From Rhodopseudomonas julia (GTDB taxonomy: Bacteria > Pseudomonadota > Alphaproteobacteria > Rhizobiales > Afifellaceae), in the NCBI RefSeq assembly GCF_030813515.1, contig NZ_JAUSUK010000001.1:62001-126000 (forward strand): a stretch of 64,000 nucleotides of DNA, in the 5' to 3' direction. The notes under the pieces were generated by a model, which ran no database searches, had not been told where the DNA came from, and was given only the letters and a program-made list of their open reading frames with translations. Position 1 is the first letter of the stretch. Every line of letters starts with the position of its first letter. Positions 17,310 to 26,165 of the stretch are shown piece by piece. The position numbers were made by a program, and so were the translations under genes.

Positions 17310-19642
17310 CTTCCTCTCCTCCCAATACGCTGGTCGATGCCATCGAAGGCTCGCTGAAGCAGGCCCTGCGATCCGCAGACGGCGTTGCGCCGCCGGTGGC
17401 GCTGCTGTGGACCGATGCCGACGGCCAATGGGCGCCGCTCATGCCCGCGCTCCAGAAGGCGTTGCCGCAGCTCTACGTCCTCGGTTCTTACGCGCCAGAC
17501 GACCGCCACGGCCCGGTGATCTGGCTGCGGTGCATCGTCGACCGGACCCTGCCAGACGTATCTCCTTCCGAGGGCGTCGTTCCGATCCTCTACCTGCCGA
17601 GAGTCGGCCGGCAGGACCTGCGGGCGGCAGGCGACTGTCCGCCGGAGCTGCAACCGCTGATCGAACTCCAGTACCGCGGCGCCGTCTGGCATCAGCGGAA
17701 TGGCCGCGACTGGAGCGTGGACGCGTTCCTGATGTCCGACGATGGCCTCGCGCTGGATGTGGCGCGCGACGCCCGCACGCGCGAGGCGATGCTGCGCTCC
17801 CTGCCGCTGCTGGCGGCGGAACCGTTGGCGGGCCTCCGCGGCCGTCGTCTCGAGGCCGATGATTTCGATCGCCTGGCAATCGGCGATCCCGTTCGCGATC
17901 TCCTGACCTGGCTCAGCGATACCGACGTATTTCAGTCGCGCTCGGACGCCGGCCGCTGGGCCACCTTTCGCGACGTCTGCGTCCGCCAGTTCGGCTTCGA
18001 CGCCGATGCCGACGGGACACAAGCCGCAGCCGATGCGCTTCTGCATGGTGGCGGGAAGTGGGATGAGGTCTGGCAGCGCTTCTGTGACGCGCCAAAGCTC
18101 TACCCCGGTGTCTCCAGCGCCCTGCGTCAGGCCCGCCCCCGCGATCTCCTCGGCCTGGCAGACCATTCCCGCCGGCCAGGCCTCAATGAGGAGATGGAGG
18201 ACAAGCTCTGCAAGGCGCTGGAAGCGGTCCTGTCGATGCCGCATGCGCAAGCCTGCGATAAGGTCGTCGCGCTCGACAAGGAGCACAGAGAGCGGAGAGG
18301 CTGGGTCTGGGCGCAGCTTGGAGAGAGCCCTTACGCGGTGGCACTTGAACCCCTCGGGCGGCTTGCGGCAGCGGCGAAGACCACTCTTGGCGGCGTGACG
18401 GTTGAAGCCATGGCGGCTGACTACGCCACGAGCGGATGGCATTGCGACCGGGCGGCCATGGAGGCTCTAGCCGCCACGAAGCCGGGCGCCACCAACGGAT
18501 TGATCACCAAGGTAGCGCGCGCGCTCTACGAGCCTTGGCTCGACCGCTCCGCTCGTCGCTTTCAGGAGTTGATGTCTGCACCTAGCGTAGATCCTGCAAA
18601 ACTGGTCTCGCCAGTAAAGTCCGAACGCGACACATGCGTGCTGTTCGCGGATGGCCTGCGCTTCGATGTCGGTGCAATCCTGCATGAGCGTCTCGAGGCG
18701 CAGGGTTTTCGCGTGCGCATGTCACACCGCATCGCTCCGATACCTACCGTTACGGCAACCGCGAAACCTGTCGCGTCCCCAGCGCACCCGGTGTGCAAAG
18801 GCAAGACCGACGCGGATGACTTCTCGCCGGCAATCGCATCAACCGGACAGGTCGCGAACGCCTCGCGGCTGCGCGACGCGATGGCGAGAGCAGACGTGGA
18901 AGTGTTGAGCGCAGATCAGTCAGCCATGGCGACGGGGAGCGAAGGCGGTGGTTGGACAGAAGCAGGCAAGCTGGATGCGCTTGGCCATTCTCTCGATGCG
19001 CTCCTCGTTCGTCAGATCGACCCGGAGGTTGATGCCCTTGTTGAACGCATAGCCGGCCTGCTTGGCGCCGGCTGGAGCAGAGTCCGGGTGGTAACCGATC
19101 ACGGCTGGCTTTTGCTTCCGGGTGGCCTACCCAAAGTGGCGCTGTCGCCACACCTCGTAGCAACCAAGTGGGCGCGCTGCGCTGCAGTTAAGGGCGGCTC
19201 GACGCCTGAGCTCCCAACCTATCCTTGGTACTGGAACCCAATTCTTCGAATAGCCTCGCCGCCCGGGATCGGGGCCTTCGTGGCCAACACCGAATACGCA
19301 CACGGGGGCGTAAGTCTCCAAGAGTGCGTGATCCCGGACCTGGTAGTCGAGCACGGTGAGCAGGCCCCAACAGCGTCAATCGTCGCGGTGACGTGGCGCG
19401 GAATGCGGTGTCGGGTTGCCGTAAGCAGCAATACCCAAGAACTAATGGTCGACCTTCGGCTGAACTGGAAACATTCGGCGTCAAGTATAGTCGCCACTAC
19501 AAAAGAACTGGCAGCAAATGGCGAAGCGAGCCTAGCTGTCGTGGATGATAAATACGAAGGCGCTGCAGCGTCGGTTGTCGTGTACGACTCGGCTGGTCGA
19601 ATACTCGACAACAAGCCGACGACAGTCGGAGAAGATACATGA
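17306..19642 (+). CDS. pglZ: BREX phosphatase-like protein PglZ
   Basis: A 778-residue protein with the alkaline-phosphatase-superfamily PglZ domain in its C-terminal half. The metal-binding motifs are visible as FADGLRFD (D449) and VTDHGW (D598, H599), with ATAKPVASPAHP between them. The N-terminal half is helical. A GTG start at 17306 is preferred because it has GGAGGGG just upstream and overlaps the pglX stop by four bases; the longer frame from 17111 lies inside pglX. Length and layout may correspond to the PglZ type B class, which I cannot confirm. The last third is lower in G/C than the first, like brxL after it. Confidence 0.9.
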   Translation: MTSSPPNTLVDAIEGSLKQALRSADGVAPPVALLWTDADGQWAPLMPALQKALPQLYVLGSYAPDDRHGPVIWLRCIVDRTLPDVSPSEGVVPILYLPRVGRQDLRAAGDCPPELQPLIELQYRGAVWHQRNGRDWSVDAFLMSDDGLALDVARDARTREAMLRSLPLLAAEPLAGLRGRRLEADDFDRLAIGDPVRDLLTWLSDTDVFQSRSDAGRWATFRDVCVRQFGFDADADGTQAAADALLHGGGKWDEVWQRFCDAPKLYPGVSSALRQARPRDLLGLADHSRRPGLNEEMEDKLCKALEAVLSMPHAQACDKVVALDKEHRERRGWVWAQLGESPYAVALEPLGRLAAAAKTTLGGVTVEAMAADYATSGWHCDRAAMEALAATKPGATNGLITKVARALYEPWLDRSARRFQELMSAPSVDPAKLVSPVKSERDTCVLFADGLRFDVGAILHERLEAQGFRVRMSHRIAPIPTVTATAKPVASPAHPVCKGKTDADDFSPAIASTGQVANASRLRDAMARADVEVLSADQSAMATGSEGGGWTEAGKLDALGHSLDALLVRQIDPEVDALVERIAGLLGAGWSRVRVVTDHGWLLLPGGLPKVALSPHLVATKWARCAAVKGGSTPELPTYPWYWNPILRIASPPGIGAFVANTEYAHGGVSLQECVIPDLVVEHGEQAPTASIVAVTWRGMRCRVAVSSNTQELMVDLRLNWKHSASSIVATTKELAANGEASLAVVDDKYEGAAASVVVYDSAGRILDNKPTTVGEDT

Positions 19643-21693
19643 GCGTGGATTTTGATCAACTAGATAACCTTGCCGCATCGGTATTCGATGGATACTTGGT
19701 GCGAAAAGACTTGGTTCGAAAATACTCGCGACAATATCCGGTTCCGACATATGTCGTTGAGTTCCTTCTCGGGCGCTACTGCGCCAGTGTCGAAGAGAGC
19801 GAGATCGCCGAAGGTCTTCAGATTGTTGAGAAGCAGCTGAAAGATCGAACCGTTCGCACCGGCGAGGAAGAGCTGTTCAAGGCTCGTGCGAAAGAAACAG
19901 GTTCAGTCAGAATAATCGACATTGTCCGCGCTCGGCTCGACGCGAAGAACGATTGTTATGTTGCGGAGCTGCCTAGCTTAGCGTTGAGGGATGTTCGTAT
20001 CGGCGATCAGCTCGTGCGCGAGAATGAGAGAATGCTTACGGACGGCTTCTACGCCGAAGTCACGCTGACTTACGACGGAATCATAGCTCAAGAAAAAGGT
20101 GGGCGACCATTCAAAGTCGACTCTCTGCGACCAATCCAGATGTCCAAGTCTGATGTACTTGACATATATTCGACGGCGCGCGGCAGCTTTGGAACTACAG
20201 AATGGGTCGACTTTCTGCTTCGCTCTATTGGCCTCGAAGCGAACGCCTTTAACGAGCGAGCCAAGCGGGTCGTCTTGTTGCGAATGATCCCATTCGTCGA
20301 GAGAAACTATAACCTTGTCGAGCTCGGCCCACGCGGCACGGGAAAGAGCCATCTGTTTCAACAAATCTCTCCCTATGCGCATCTGATTTCGGGCGGCAAG
20401 GCCACTGTAGCCAAGATGTTCGTCAATAACGCTAACGGGCAGCGGGGCCTCGTCTGCCAGTATGATGTCGTTTGCTTTGATGAGGTTTCCGGCATTTCCT
20501 TCGACCAGAAGGACGGCGTCAACATCATGAAAGGATACATGGCTTCTGGCCAGTTCAGCCGAGGCAAGGAGAATATCCGCGCCGAGGGAAGCATCGTGAT
20601 GGTCGGCAACCTTGACGTAGATTTGGAGCAACAGCAACGAATTGGTCACCTTCTGAGCCCACTGCCGCCGGAGATGCGTGACGATACGGCGTTTATGGAT
20701 CGCATACACGCCTACGCACCTGGTTGGGACTATCCCAAACTAAATCCGCATGAGCACCTGACAGATCACTTCGGGCTCGTGAGTGACTTCCTTAGCGAGT
20801 GCTGGAGTCGATTGAGGAACAGCAGTCGTATTGCGGCGGTGCAAGGGCGGGTCCACCTCGGCGGCGCTCTTAGTGGTCGCGACATCGAGGCCGTCAACAA
20901 GACTATCAACGGCTTGCTGAAACTGCTCTTCCCCGACCCCGAGATGCCCGTGTCGGACGAGGATCTTGAGTGGATTGTCCGCGTTGCGTTGGAGGCGCGG
21001 CGTCGTGTCAAGGAACAGCAACGTCGCGTCTTCAAGAGCGAGTTTCGCAATACACACTTCAGCTATATTTTGGGAACTGACGGGGTCGAGCAGTTTGTCT
21101 CCACACCAGAGCTCCACAGCGATGAGGCGATTGAGAGTGACCCGCTACCCCCGGGCCAGGTATGGGGTGTCAGCCTCGGCACTGGTGATACCGGCCCGGG
21201 ATTGTACAGGATAGAGGTGACATGCGGACCCGGCGGAGGGGTCAAGATACTGAACCAACCGACCCCGCCGGCATTCCGGGAGAGTGTCCGCGTAGGAGAA
21301 CAGAACCTGTACACGCGCGCAAAGGAGTTGGTTGGAGATCGAAACCCTCGCGAGGAGGAGTTCTCGATCCAAATGCGCCCAATGGATGCCGATAAGTCAG
21401 GTGTTGGTCTCGGTGTACCGATCCTGGTTGCACTGTGCGGGGGCTTGCTCGGACGCAACACAAAAGGAGGCACGATAGTAGTCGGAGCACTAAATCTGGG
21501 TGGATCTATCGAGATGATCCCGAATGCAGTGAGCATTGCAGAACTCGCAATCGACAAGAAAGCTGAAACGTTGCTCATGCCCGTTTCGGCTAGACGTCAA
21601 TTGAATGATTTGCCGGACGATCTTTGGACAAAAATAAGCATCGAGTTCTACAAAGATGGCCCCGACGCTGTCTTCAAGGCGCTTGATGAATAG
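19639..21693 (+). CDS. brxL: BREX AAA+ effector BrxL (Lon-like)
   Basis: A 684-residue AAA+ protein closing the operon, overlapping pglZ by ATGA. Walker A is GPRGTGKS at 230-237, Walker B VVCFDEVSG (D281/E282). The N-terminus (MSVDFDQLDNLAASVFDGYLVRKDLV) is the typical BrxL opening. The C-terminus is a Lon-protease-like fold with SGVGLG (S587), but the segment that carries the catalytic lysine in Lon (GGLKEK) reads GGSIEMI here. The protease dyad is therefore incomplete, in line with published work describing BrxL as a DNA-binding AAA+ ring and not a protease. No clear terminator was seen after the stop. Confidence 0.92.
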   Translation: MSVDFDQLDNLAASVFDGYLVRKDLVRKYSRQYPVPTYVVEFLLGRYCASVEESEIAEGLQIVEKQLKDRTVRTGEEELFKARAKETGSVRIIDIVRARLDAKNDCYVAELPSLALRDVRIGDQLVRENERMLTDGFYAEVTLTYDGIIAQEKGGRPFKVDSLRPIQMSKSDVLDIYSTARGSFGTTEWVDFLLRSIGLEANAFNERAKRVVLLRMIPFVERNYNLVELGPRGTGKSHLFQQISPYAHLISGGKATVAKMFVNNANGQRGLVCQYDVVCFDEVSGISFDQKDGVNIMKGYMASGQFSRGKENIRAEGSIVMVGNLDVDLEQQQRIGHLLSPLPPEMRDDTAFMDRIHAYAPGWDYPKLNPHEHLTDHFGLVSDFLSECWSRLRNSSRIAAVQGRVHLGGALSGRDIEAVNKTINGLLKLLFPDPEMPVSDEDLEWIVRVALEARRRVKEQQRRVFKSEFRNTHFSYILGTDGVEQFVSTPELHSDEAIESDPLPPGQVWGVSLGTGDTGPGLYRIEVTCGPGGGVKILNQPTPPAFRESVRVGEQNLYTRAKELVGDRNPREEEFSIQMRPMDADKSGVGLGVPILVALCGGLLGRNTKGGTIVVGALNLGGSIEMIPNAVSIAELAIDKKAETLLMPVSARRQLNDLPDDLWTKISIEFYKDGPDAVFKALDE

Positions 21694-21739
21694 CAGCTTC
21701 GCTCTTCTGTGAGCCACACGACCACGAAACGCCGTTCGA

Positions 21740-22057
21740 TCAACATCTTCTTTTTCGATGGCGATCCGAACAGCTCGCCCAATTAGAGAGCCAGTTGTGG
21801 GGATTCTCGGATTCCGGCATCAGGATACGGTAATCCTGCCCTCCGGCGCGAGCGTACTCTCGCATTCTCCGCAGACGCTCGCGAAGCGCCTCGAACCCGT
21901 CGACCTCCCACGCTTCGTCGAGATCCTGATACGGCATAGCCAGCGCGGAGAGATGCCGATCGATGGTTCGGATCCGATATGCGCGTGAGTTGCGCCCCGT
22001 TTCCGTTTGAGCGCCGCCCTGTTCGACCCAGATTCGGTAATCGCCTTCCTTCTTCAT
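21740..22057 (-). CDS. truncated N-terminal fragment of a restriction-type protein (uncertain)
   Basis: From ATG 22057 a 105-residue frame reads MKKEGDYRIWVEQ..., with AYRIRTIDRHLSAL and YRILMPESENPHNWLSNW. The pattern of a short N-terminal domain ending in NPHNxLSNW resembles the amino-terminal module of several HNH or McrB-type restriction proteins of 300-700 residues. The frame ends soon afterwards and the next 45 bp lead straight into the 3' end of brxL, so the body of the gene is missing. It is probably the residue of a deletion at the edge of the BREX module. Family assignment is from memory and weak. Confidence 0.35.
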   Translation of the reverse strand: MKKEGDYRIWVEQGGAQTETGRNSRAYRIRTIDRHLSALAMPYQDLDEAWEVDGFEALRERLRRMREYARAGGQDYRILMPESENPHNWLSNWASCSDRHRKRRC

Positions 22058-22220
22058 GGCGCGCTCATTCGGATCTTGACCAGGCAGATAGCAAAAACCG
22101 AGAAATATCAGTTTGAAAGTCCGATACCACTTATCGGTCTGCAACGCGGAATCGCCGATTTTTACCTACGCCTTGCCCATCCTCTATTGGCCGAGTGGTC
22201 ACCGACCCTTTTTCGGCCAT

Positions 22221-22233
22221 GGAAATCATTTCC
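22221..22233 (+). repeat. GGAAATCATTTCC palindrome at the 3' end of the integrase fragment
   Basis: Overlaps the stop codon of the integrase fragment exactly as the copy at 29069-29081 does in the intact gene. Confidence 0.6.
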
Positions 22234-22765
22234 GCCGCCCCTCCAGCTCCTCTTCCCGCCGCCTCAGATACGGCCGAGATCCAGCCCCTCCGGCAAAGGG
22301 ATCGCCGAGAGGATCGCGATCTCGTCCTCGCGCAGGTGTTTGGAGCCGTAGCGGTCGCCGACGCTCGTCGGGGCGGGGCCGGTTTGCCGGTCGATGGTGC
22401 GCGGATCGACATGGGCGATGCGCATGACGTCCTTCGAGGTGTGGCGTGATGAGTGGAAGACGAGCTCGCGCGGGCGGTGGATGCCCGCCTTCTTCAGGCG
22501 ATAGACGCGCTTGGAGGCGGTGCTCGGCGGGTCGGCGACGCCGCTGTGCAGCGCCGGAAAGAGCCACTGCCCCTCCTTCTTCTTGCGGGGGCATAGTCGA
22601 GAAAGCCGACCTCCGCGAACACCGAGTGCAGCGCGAAGATGCGGATGCTCGTCTCCGTCTTGATCGCCCGCCGCTTCGCCCTGCCATCCGGCAGGAGCAG
22701 ATCCTTCGTCAGGTCGGCAACCCAGAGTCCCTTCTTCAGCTCGTAGATGTCCGTGCCCTGCTCCT
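22226..22765 (-). pseudogene. 3' fragment of a second integrase
   Basis: About 540 bp closely related to the last third of the intact integrase at 29074-30696. It begins at the peptide DIYELKKGLWVADLTK and keeps the tyrosine-recombinase C-terminus, but a small insertion near 22590 (extra G residues compared with the intact copy) shifts the frame. The catalytic His-x-x-Arg region, the second His and the Tyr are therefore split between frames. Both sides end in unrelated sequence, and GGAAATCATTTCC palindromes lie at both edges (22221 and 22783). It marks a former element boundary inside the island. Confidence 0.85.
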
Positions 22766-22782
22766 CCCCCGGAGGTGACCGC

Positions 22783-22795
22783 GGAAATGATTTCC
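22783..22795 (-). repeat. GGAAATCATTTCC palindrome on the other side of the integrase fragment
   Basis: Reverse-orientation copy, again flanked by GC. It lies where similarity to the intact integrase has just stopped, so together with 22221-22233 it brackets the fragment. Confidence 0.6.
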
Positions 22796-23028
22796 GCTTC
22801 GCGCCCATGTCGGTCGTCGAATCACATAAGGCCTACCTCCGAAACCGGACATTGAGCGGCACGGTACGGAGGCCACCCGCACCGGTGCTCGTCATCTCCG
22901 GCACGGCGATGCGCGCTTCGTCAGACAGGCGGCGACGCGACCGCCACAAGCGTCGGCCGCTGGAGGCCGGCGTCTTGCTAAGTGTTCGCGTGTGTCAATT
23001 TCTCTTTCCAATATAACGCCGACGACTT

Positions 23029-24255
23029 TTATTCGATAGATTTCAACGACGGAACGAAGTCAATCTCGGCAGATTCTGGCATGAGGAAGCCAGAAGGAAG
23101 ACCGGTAAGCTGCTCGATCATCGGCGGGTTGAACGACAGTGCCGCCCGAATCTCATCCTTCTCCATGCGTCCACTCTCGATGACCAGTTCGACCACCCGC
23201 CGAAGCAGGATCGGTTGCTCGATCGGCAGTCCGCTGGGCCCATCCAACGGCTCCTGCCTGCGCCACTTCTTTGCGGAAATCTGCTTGTAGAGATTGGTCA
23301 CCTGCTGTTCGTCGAAGACGCCGAGGCTCTTGCAACGGTAGATCATTGCCGCGATGGACACCTTCCACCTCGTCTTTAGATCGACAAACGCGGTCAGGCG
23401 CGGTGTGAAGACCTCGTTGGGAAACGACTTCCGCGGCAGCAGAAATGCGCCAGCGAAATAGTCTGCCTCGCGCTCGATCTCTTTCAGGCGATCCTTGTCT
23501 TCGATCTCGACGGCGTCGACCCAGCGATGAAGAACCAAGTGGCCAAGCTCATGCGCCGCGTCGAAGCGGGCGCGGGCGCCGCTATCCTTATCTGACGCTA
23601 GAAAGATGAACGGACGAGCCCCGCTCCAGAACGAAAACGCCTCAACCTTCTCGCCAGGCATCTCGACCCGGCAGACGAGAACGCCCTTTGATTCGAGCAG
23701 GCGCACGACGTTCGAGATCGGGCCCAGTCCCAGCCCGAACAATTGACGGACCTGCTCGGCAATCTCCTCGATCTCGTCCTCGTCGTAACCGGGGGAACCA
23801 CGATTGCTCGGCTCGAACGCCGGCAAGTCGACGGCAGGATAATTGGCGATGGAATCGAAGGCATAGGCGGTCTGAGACAGCCAGCGCGCCATCACTTCGC
23901 AAGCCATGTTGCGCCGCTTGGTGTCAGCGCCGACCTTTCGAAAGAAGTTGGTGCTGTGCATACCGAAGGTCGGCGGCTCTTCCTTCACGAAGAATGCCAT
24001 CGGCTGCTCAAGCGCGTCGGCGATCGCATTCATCGTCGCCGGCTCCGGCACCCGCTCCCCAGACTCGTAGAACGAGATCGACTGCCGGCTGACGCCGGCG
24101 ATCGATGCAAGCTCGGTCTGCGTCAAGCGACGCGCTAGACGCGCTTCGAGCAGCCGTCCCGGGACGAGGCGGCTGCTTCGCTCTTGACGTGCGTCCGCTC
24201 CAGGAAAGCGGACGACGTTGTCGCTAGTCACCATGGTCTTTGCGCCATTTTTCAA
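23029..24255 (-). CDS. XRE-family regulator fused to an ImmA/IrrE metallopeptidase
   Basis: A 408-residue protein. An N-terminal helix-turn-helix (RLTQTELASIAGVSRQSISFYESGER, about residues 42-67) is followed by an ImmA/IrrE (DUF955) zinc peptidase with HELGH at 235-239 and a downstream EREADYFAGAFLLP that supplies the third ligand. Such proteins repress mobile-element or toxin-antitoxin operons and are relieved by proteolysis or damage signals. The start overlaps the end of the upstream gene; ATG 24255 has AGGA nine bases upstream, and ATG 24234 (MVTSDN) is the alternative. With the upstream unknown gene it forms a two-gene operon. Confidence 0.85.
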   Translation of the reverse strand: MKNGAKTMVTSDNVVRFPGADARQERSSRLVPGRLLEARLARRLTQTELASIAGVSRQSISFYESGERVPEPATMNAIADALEQPMAFFVKEEPPTFGMHSTNFFRKVGADTKRRNMACEVMARWLSQTAYAFDSIANYPAVDLPAFEPSNRGSPGYDEDEIEEIAEQVRQLFGLGLGPISNVVRLLESKGVLVCRVEMPGEKVEAFSFWSGARPFIFLASDKDSGARARFDAAHELGHLVLHRWVDAVEIEDKDRLKEIEREADYFAGAFLLPRKSFPNEVFTPRLTAFVDLKTRWKVSIAAMIYRCKSLGVFDEQQVTNLYKQISAKKWRRQEPLDGPSGLPIEQPILLRRVVELVIESGRMEKDEIRAALSFNPPMIEQLTGLPSGFLMPESAEIDFVPSLKSIE

Positions 24256-24802
24256 TGTCCTGTTTCAGAAGCTCTGTCGATTCGAAGTCGGTGTCAGTGT
24301 CTTCGACAGGCGGCCCGGAAGTCGGAACCTCATGCGCCATGTGAAGCAGATTGTCCGTCCTGAACCTGTAATCACGATGGTGCATCGGATGTGGCACCGT
24401 CAGATGAGCAAAGTTGAGTTGCTGATGCCCGTGAACCAGCAGGAGATGGGGGAACCCCTTGATCTCCTGCTCGTCCGCGAATTCAGGCAACGGAAAGAAT
24501 GGCTCGTTGTTCATCCGACCGTTCTCACGAAACCTGACACTGCGGGGCTGCTTCTTCGGGTCGGCGACCTGACTGATGGTCACTACCGAGTGTGAGGGAC
24601 GGATCTCCAGGTACCGTCCCGTCGGATGATTGAACGTCTTCCATTGATAGTCGAAGGGAAGACGGCCGCTGTCGATCAGCCGCACGAATGCGAGGTCGAC
24701 AGCCCATGCGACGATTCTCCCTCGGTTGTCGACCGCACTTGGAACTTGGAACACAGGCTCATCGGCGACGATCTTTTCGACCGTCTGGTAAGCCGTCTTC
24801 AA
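24224..24802 (-). CDS. unknown partner of the XRE/ImmA-IrrE protein, apparently frameshifted near its start
   Basis: A 192-residue frame with a TTG as the only possible start at 24802. In-frame coding-like sequence continues upstream (...LPEDQFQKRYWHLIPTT...) without any start codon. An ATG at 24876 with an excellent ribosome binding site (GAGAGGGTGG) is out of frame by one base, so the true gene probably started there and has lost one base, unless this is a sequence error. The product has no recognised domain; pieces include NRGRIVAWAVDLAFVRLIDSGRLPFDYQW and VHGHQQLNFAHLTVPHPMHH. Its position before an XRE-peptidase gene fits a toxin-like or defence partner. Confidence 0.6.
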   Translation of the reverse strand: MKTAYQTVEKIVADEPVFQVPSAVDNRGRIVAWAVDLAFVRLIDSGRLPFDYQWKTFNHPTGRYLEIRPSHSVVTISQVADPKKQPRSVRFRENGRMNNEPFFPLPEFADEQEIKGFPHLLLVHGHQQLNFAHLTVPHPMHHRDYRFRTDNLLHMAHEVPTSGPPVEDTDTDFESTELLKQDIEKWRKDHGD

Positions 24803-25314
24803 TGTGGTTGGGATCAGGTGCCAGTAACGCTTTTGGAACTGGTCCTCAGGAAGGCCTTCGGGTCTACTATGCTCATATAACCACCCTCTCGGTTTGGTTG
24901 TGGTCCGCCGCAGGCAACCAAATCCGAATAATCGGCCGTTTTGTCAACTGGTATAGCCGAACCTTGGGAATGTATCAACAGCAAAGGGTCTTCCTCGACC
25001 GCATGCCGCTCCTCTCGCCCTCGTGCTCGTCTTCCTCTCCGATCGACTTCGCGGTGTTGGTCTAGCCGGAACTCAGCGACCGTTGCCGATCGTAGTTTCA
25101 TTTTCGCGAAGGCAGGCATAATTCTTCGCTCTGTTTGCCGACGTCCTCGGCACACAGTTCGAAGCAGGCCTTTGGAATTCATCTGAGCAGCAAGAGTACC
25201 AAACCGGAACCTTCAATGCTGCTTGCGCGACGCCCGGCCACTTTCTCTAGACTTCGAGCAGAAAGCGGTTGGGAAGAGCCTCATGCAGGAAGGGTGTCAA
25301 GCGACAGCAGGAAG
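24803..25314. other. upstream region of the XRE operon and left flank of the IS21-family element
   Basis: Contains the probable true start of the unknown gene (24876), an 8-bp inverted repeat just upstream of it, and about 390 bp without a recognisable gene leading to the insertion sequence. A minus-strand frame 24814-25182 reads through here but lacks family resemblance beyond its last 20 residues, which are the misframed gene start. Confidence 0.4.
24893..24922. promoter_or_regulatory. possible operator of the XRE operon
   Basis: Perfect 8-bp inverted repeat TTTGGTTG/CAACCAAA with a 14-base spacer, placed 17 bases upstream of the ATG at 24876 on the minus strand. XRE-type repressors usually bind such dyads in their own promoter; the assignment is by position. 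Confidence 0.4.
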
Positions 25315-25352
25315 TGACCCCTTCGCGCCAGGAAGAACTGACCCCCTGGCAT

Positions 25353-26165
25353 TCAGGTCGTGGCTTCGTTTGTCGTCTCTTGCGCAGGGGCCTTCTGAAG
25401 GAGGCCGCTGCGCCGCTTGGCCCGCAGCCGGTAGCTGTCGCCGCGGATGGTGATCACGTGGCTGTGGTGGAGCAGCCGGTCCAGGATGGCAGTCGCCACC
25501 ACCGCATCGCCGAAGACGGTGCCCCATTCGCTGATGTTGCGGTTGGAGGTGATCAGCATGGCTCCCCTCTCGTAGCGTCGGCTGACCAATTGGAAGAACA
25601 GATGCGCTGCGTCGGGCTCCAGGGGCAGATAGCCGAGCTCGTCGACGATCAGGAGCTTCGGCTTCGCCAGCCCCAGGAGCCGATCATCGAGCCGCTTCTC
25701 CGCATGTGCCTTGGCAAGAGAGGCGACCAGGGTCGTCGCCGTGACGAACTGGACGGAGTAACCCGCCAGGATCGCCTCGCGGCCGAGTGCGATCGCAAGA
25801 TGCGTCTTGCCAACGCCCGGCGGCCCGAGCAGCATCAGGTTCTCGCCGTTGGCAATCCATCGCCCGGCGGCCAGATCGCGGATCTGTCTCGGATCGACCG
25901 AGGGCTGCGCCTCGTAGTCGAAGCTGGCGAGGTCCTTCACGACCGGGAAGTGCGCGAGCTTCAGCGCCATCTCGATCCGGCGATGGTCCTTGCGTTCGAT
26001 CTCCCGCTGACAGAGCAGCGCCAGCGTCTCGCGGGCCGACAGGTTCGCCCGTCCGGCCTCGTCGAGCAGGTTGTCGAGCTGATCGCGCACGCCGGTGAGC
26101 TTGAGCCGCGTCAGCATGGCGTCCAGCGGATCGAGGATGGGAGCAGCCTTGTTGGCACGCGCCAT
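25353..26165 (-). CDS. istB: IS21-family helper ATPase IstB
   Basis: A 270-residue AAA+ transposition helper. Walker A is LLGPPGVGKTHLA and Walker B is KLLIVDELGYLP, followed by SNRNISEWGTVFGD, all standard for IstB. IstB remodels target DNA and stimulates the IstA transposase. The start at 26165 shares one base with the istA stop, as usual in IS21 elements. It appears intact, so the element may be active. Confidence 0.93.
   Translation of the reverse strand: MARANKAAPILDPLDAMLTRLKLTGVRDQLDNLLDEAGRANLSARETLALLCQREIERKDHRRIEMALKLAHFPVVKDLASFDYEAQPSVDPRQIRDLAAGRWIANGENLMLLGPPGVGKTHLAIALGREAILAGYSVQFVTATTLVASLAKAHAEKRLDDRLLGLAKPKLLIVDELGYLPLEPDAAHLFFQLVSRRYERGAMLITSNRNISEWGTVFGDAVVATAILDRLLHHSHVITIRGDSYRLRAKRRSGLLQKAPAQETTNEATT

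Noticed and set aside
22188-22200. TGGCCGAGTGGTC, identical to part of the tRNA-Ser D-arm, beside the integrase fragment
   Set aside because: Only 13 bases match and no other tRNA part is present, so a third att/tRNA fragment cannot be claimed.
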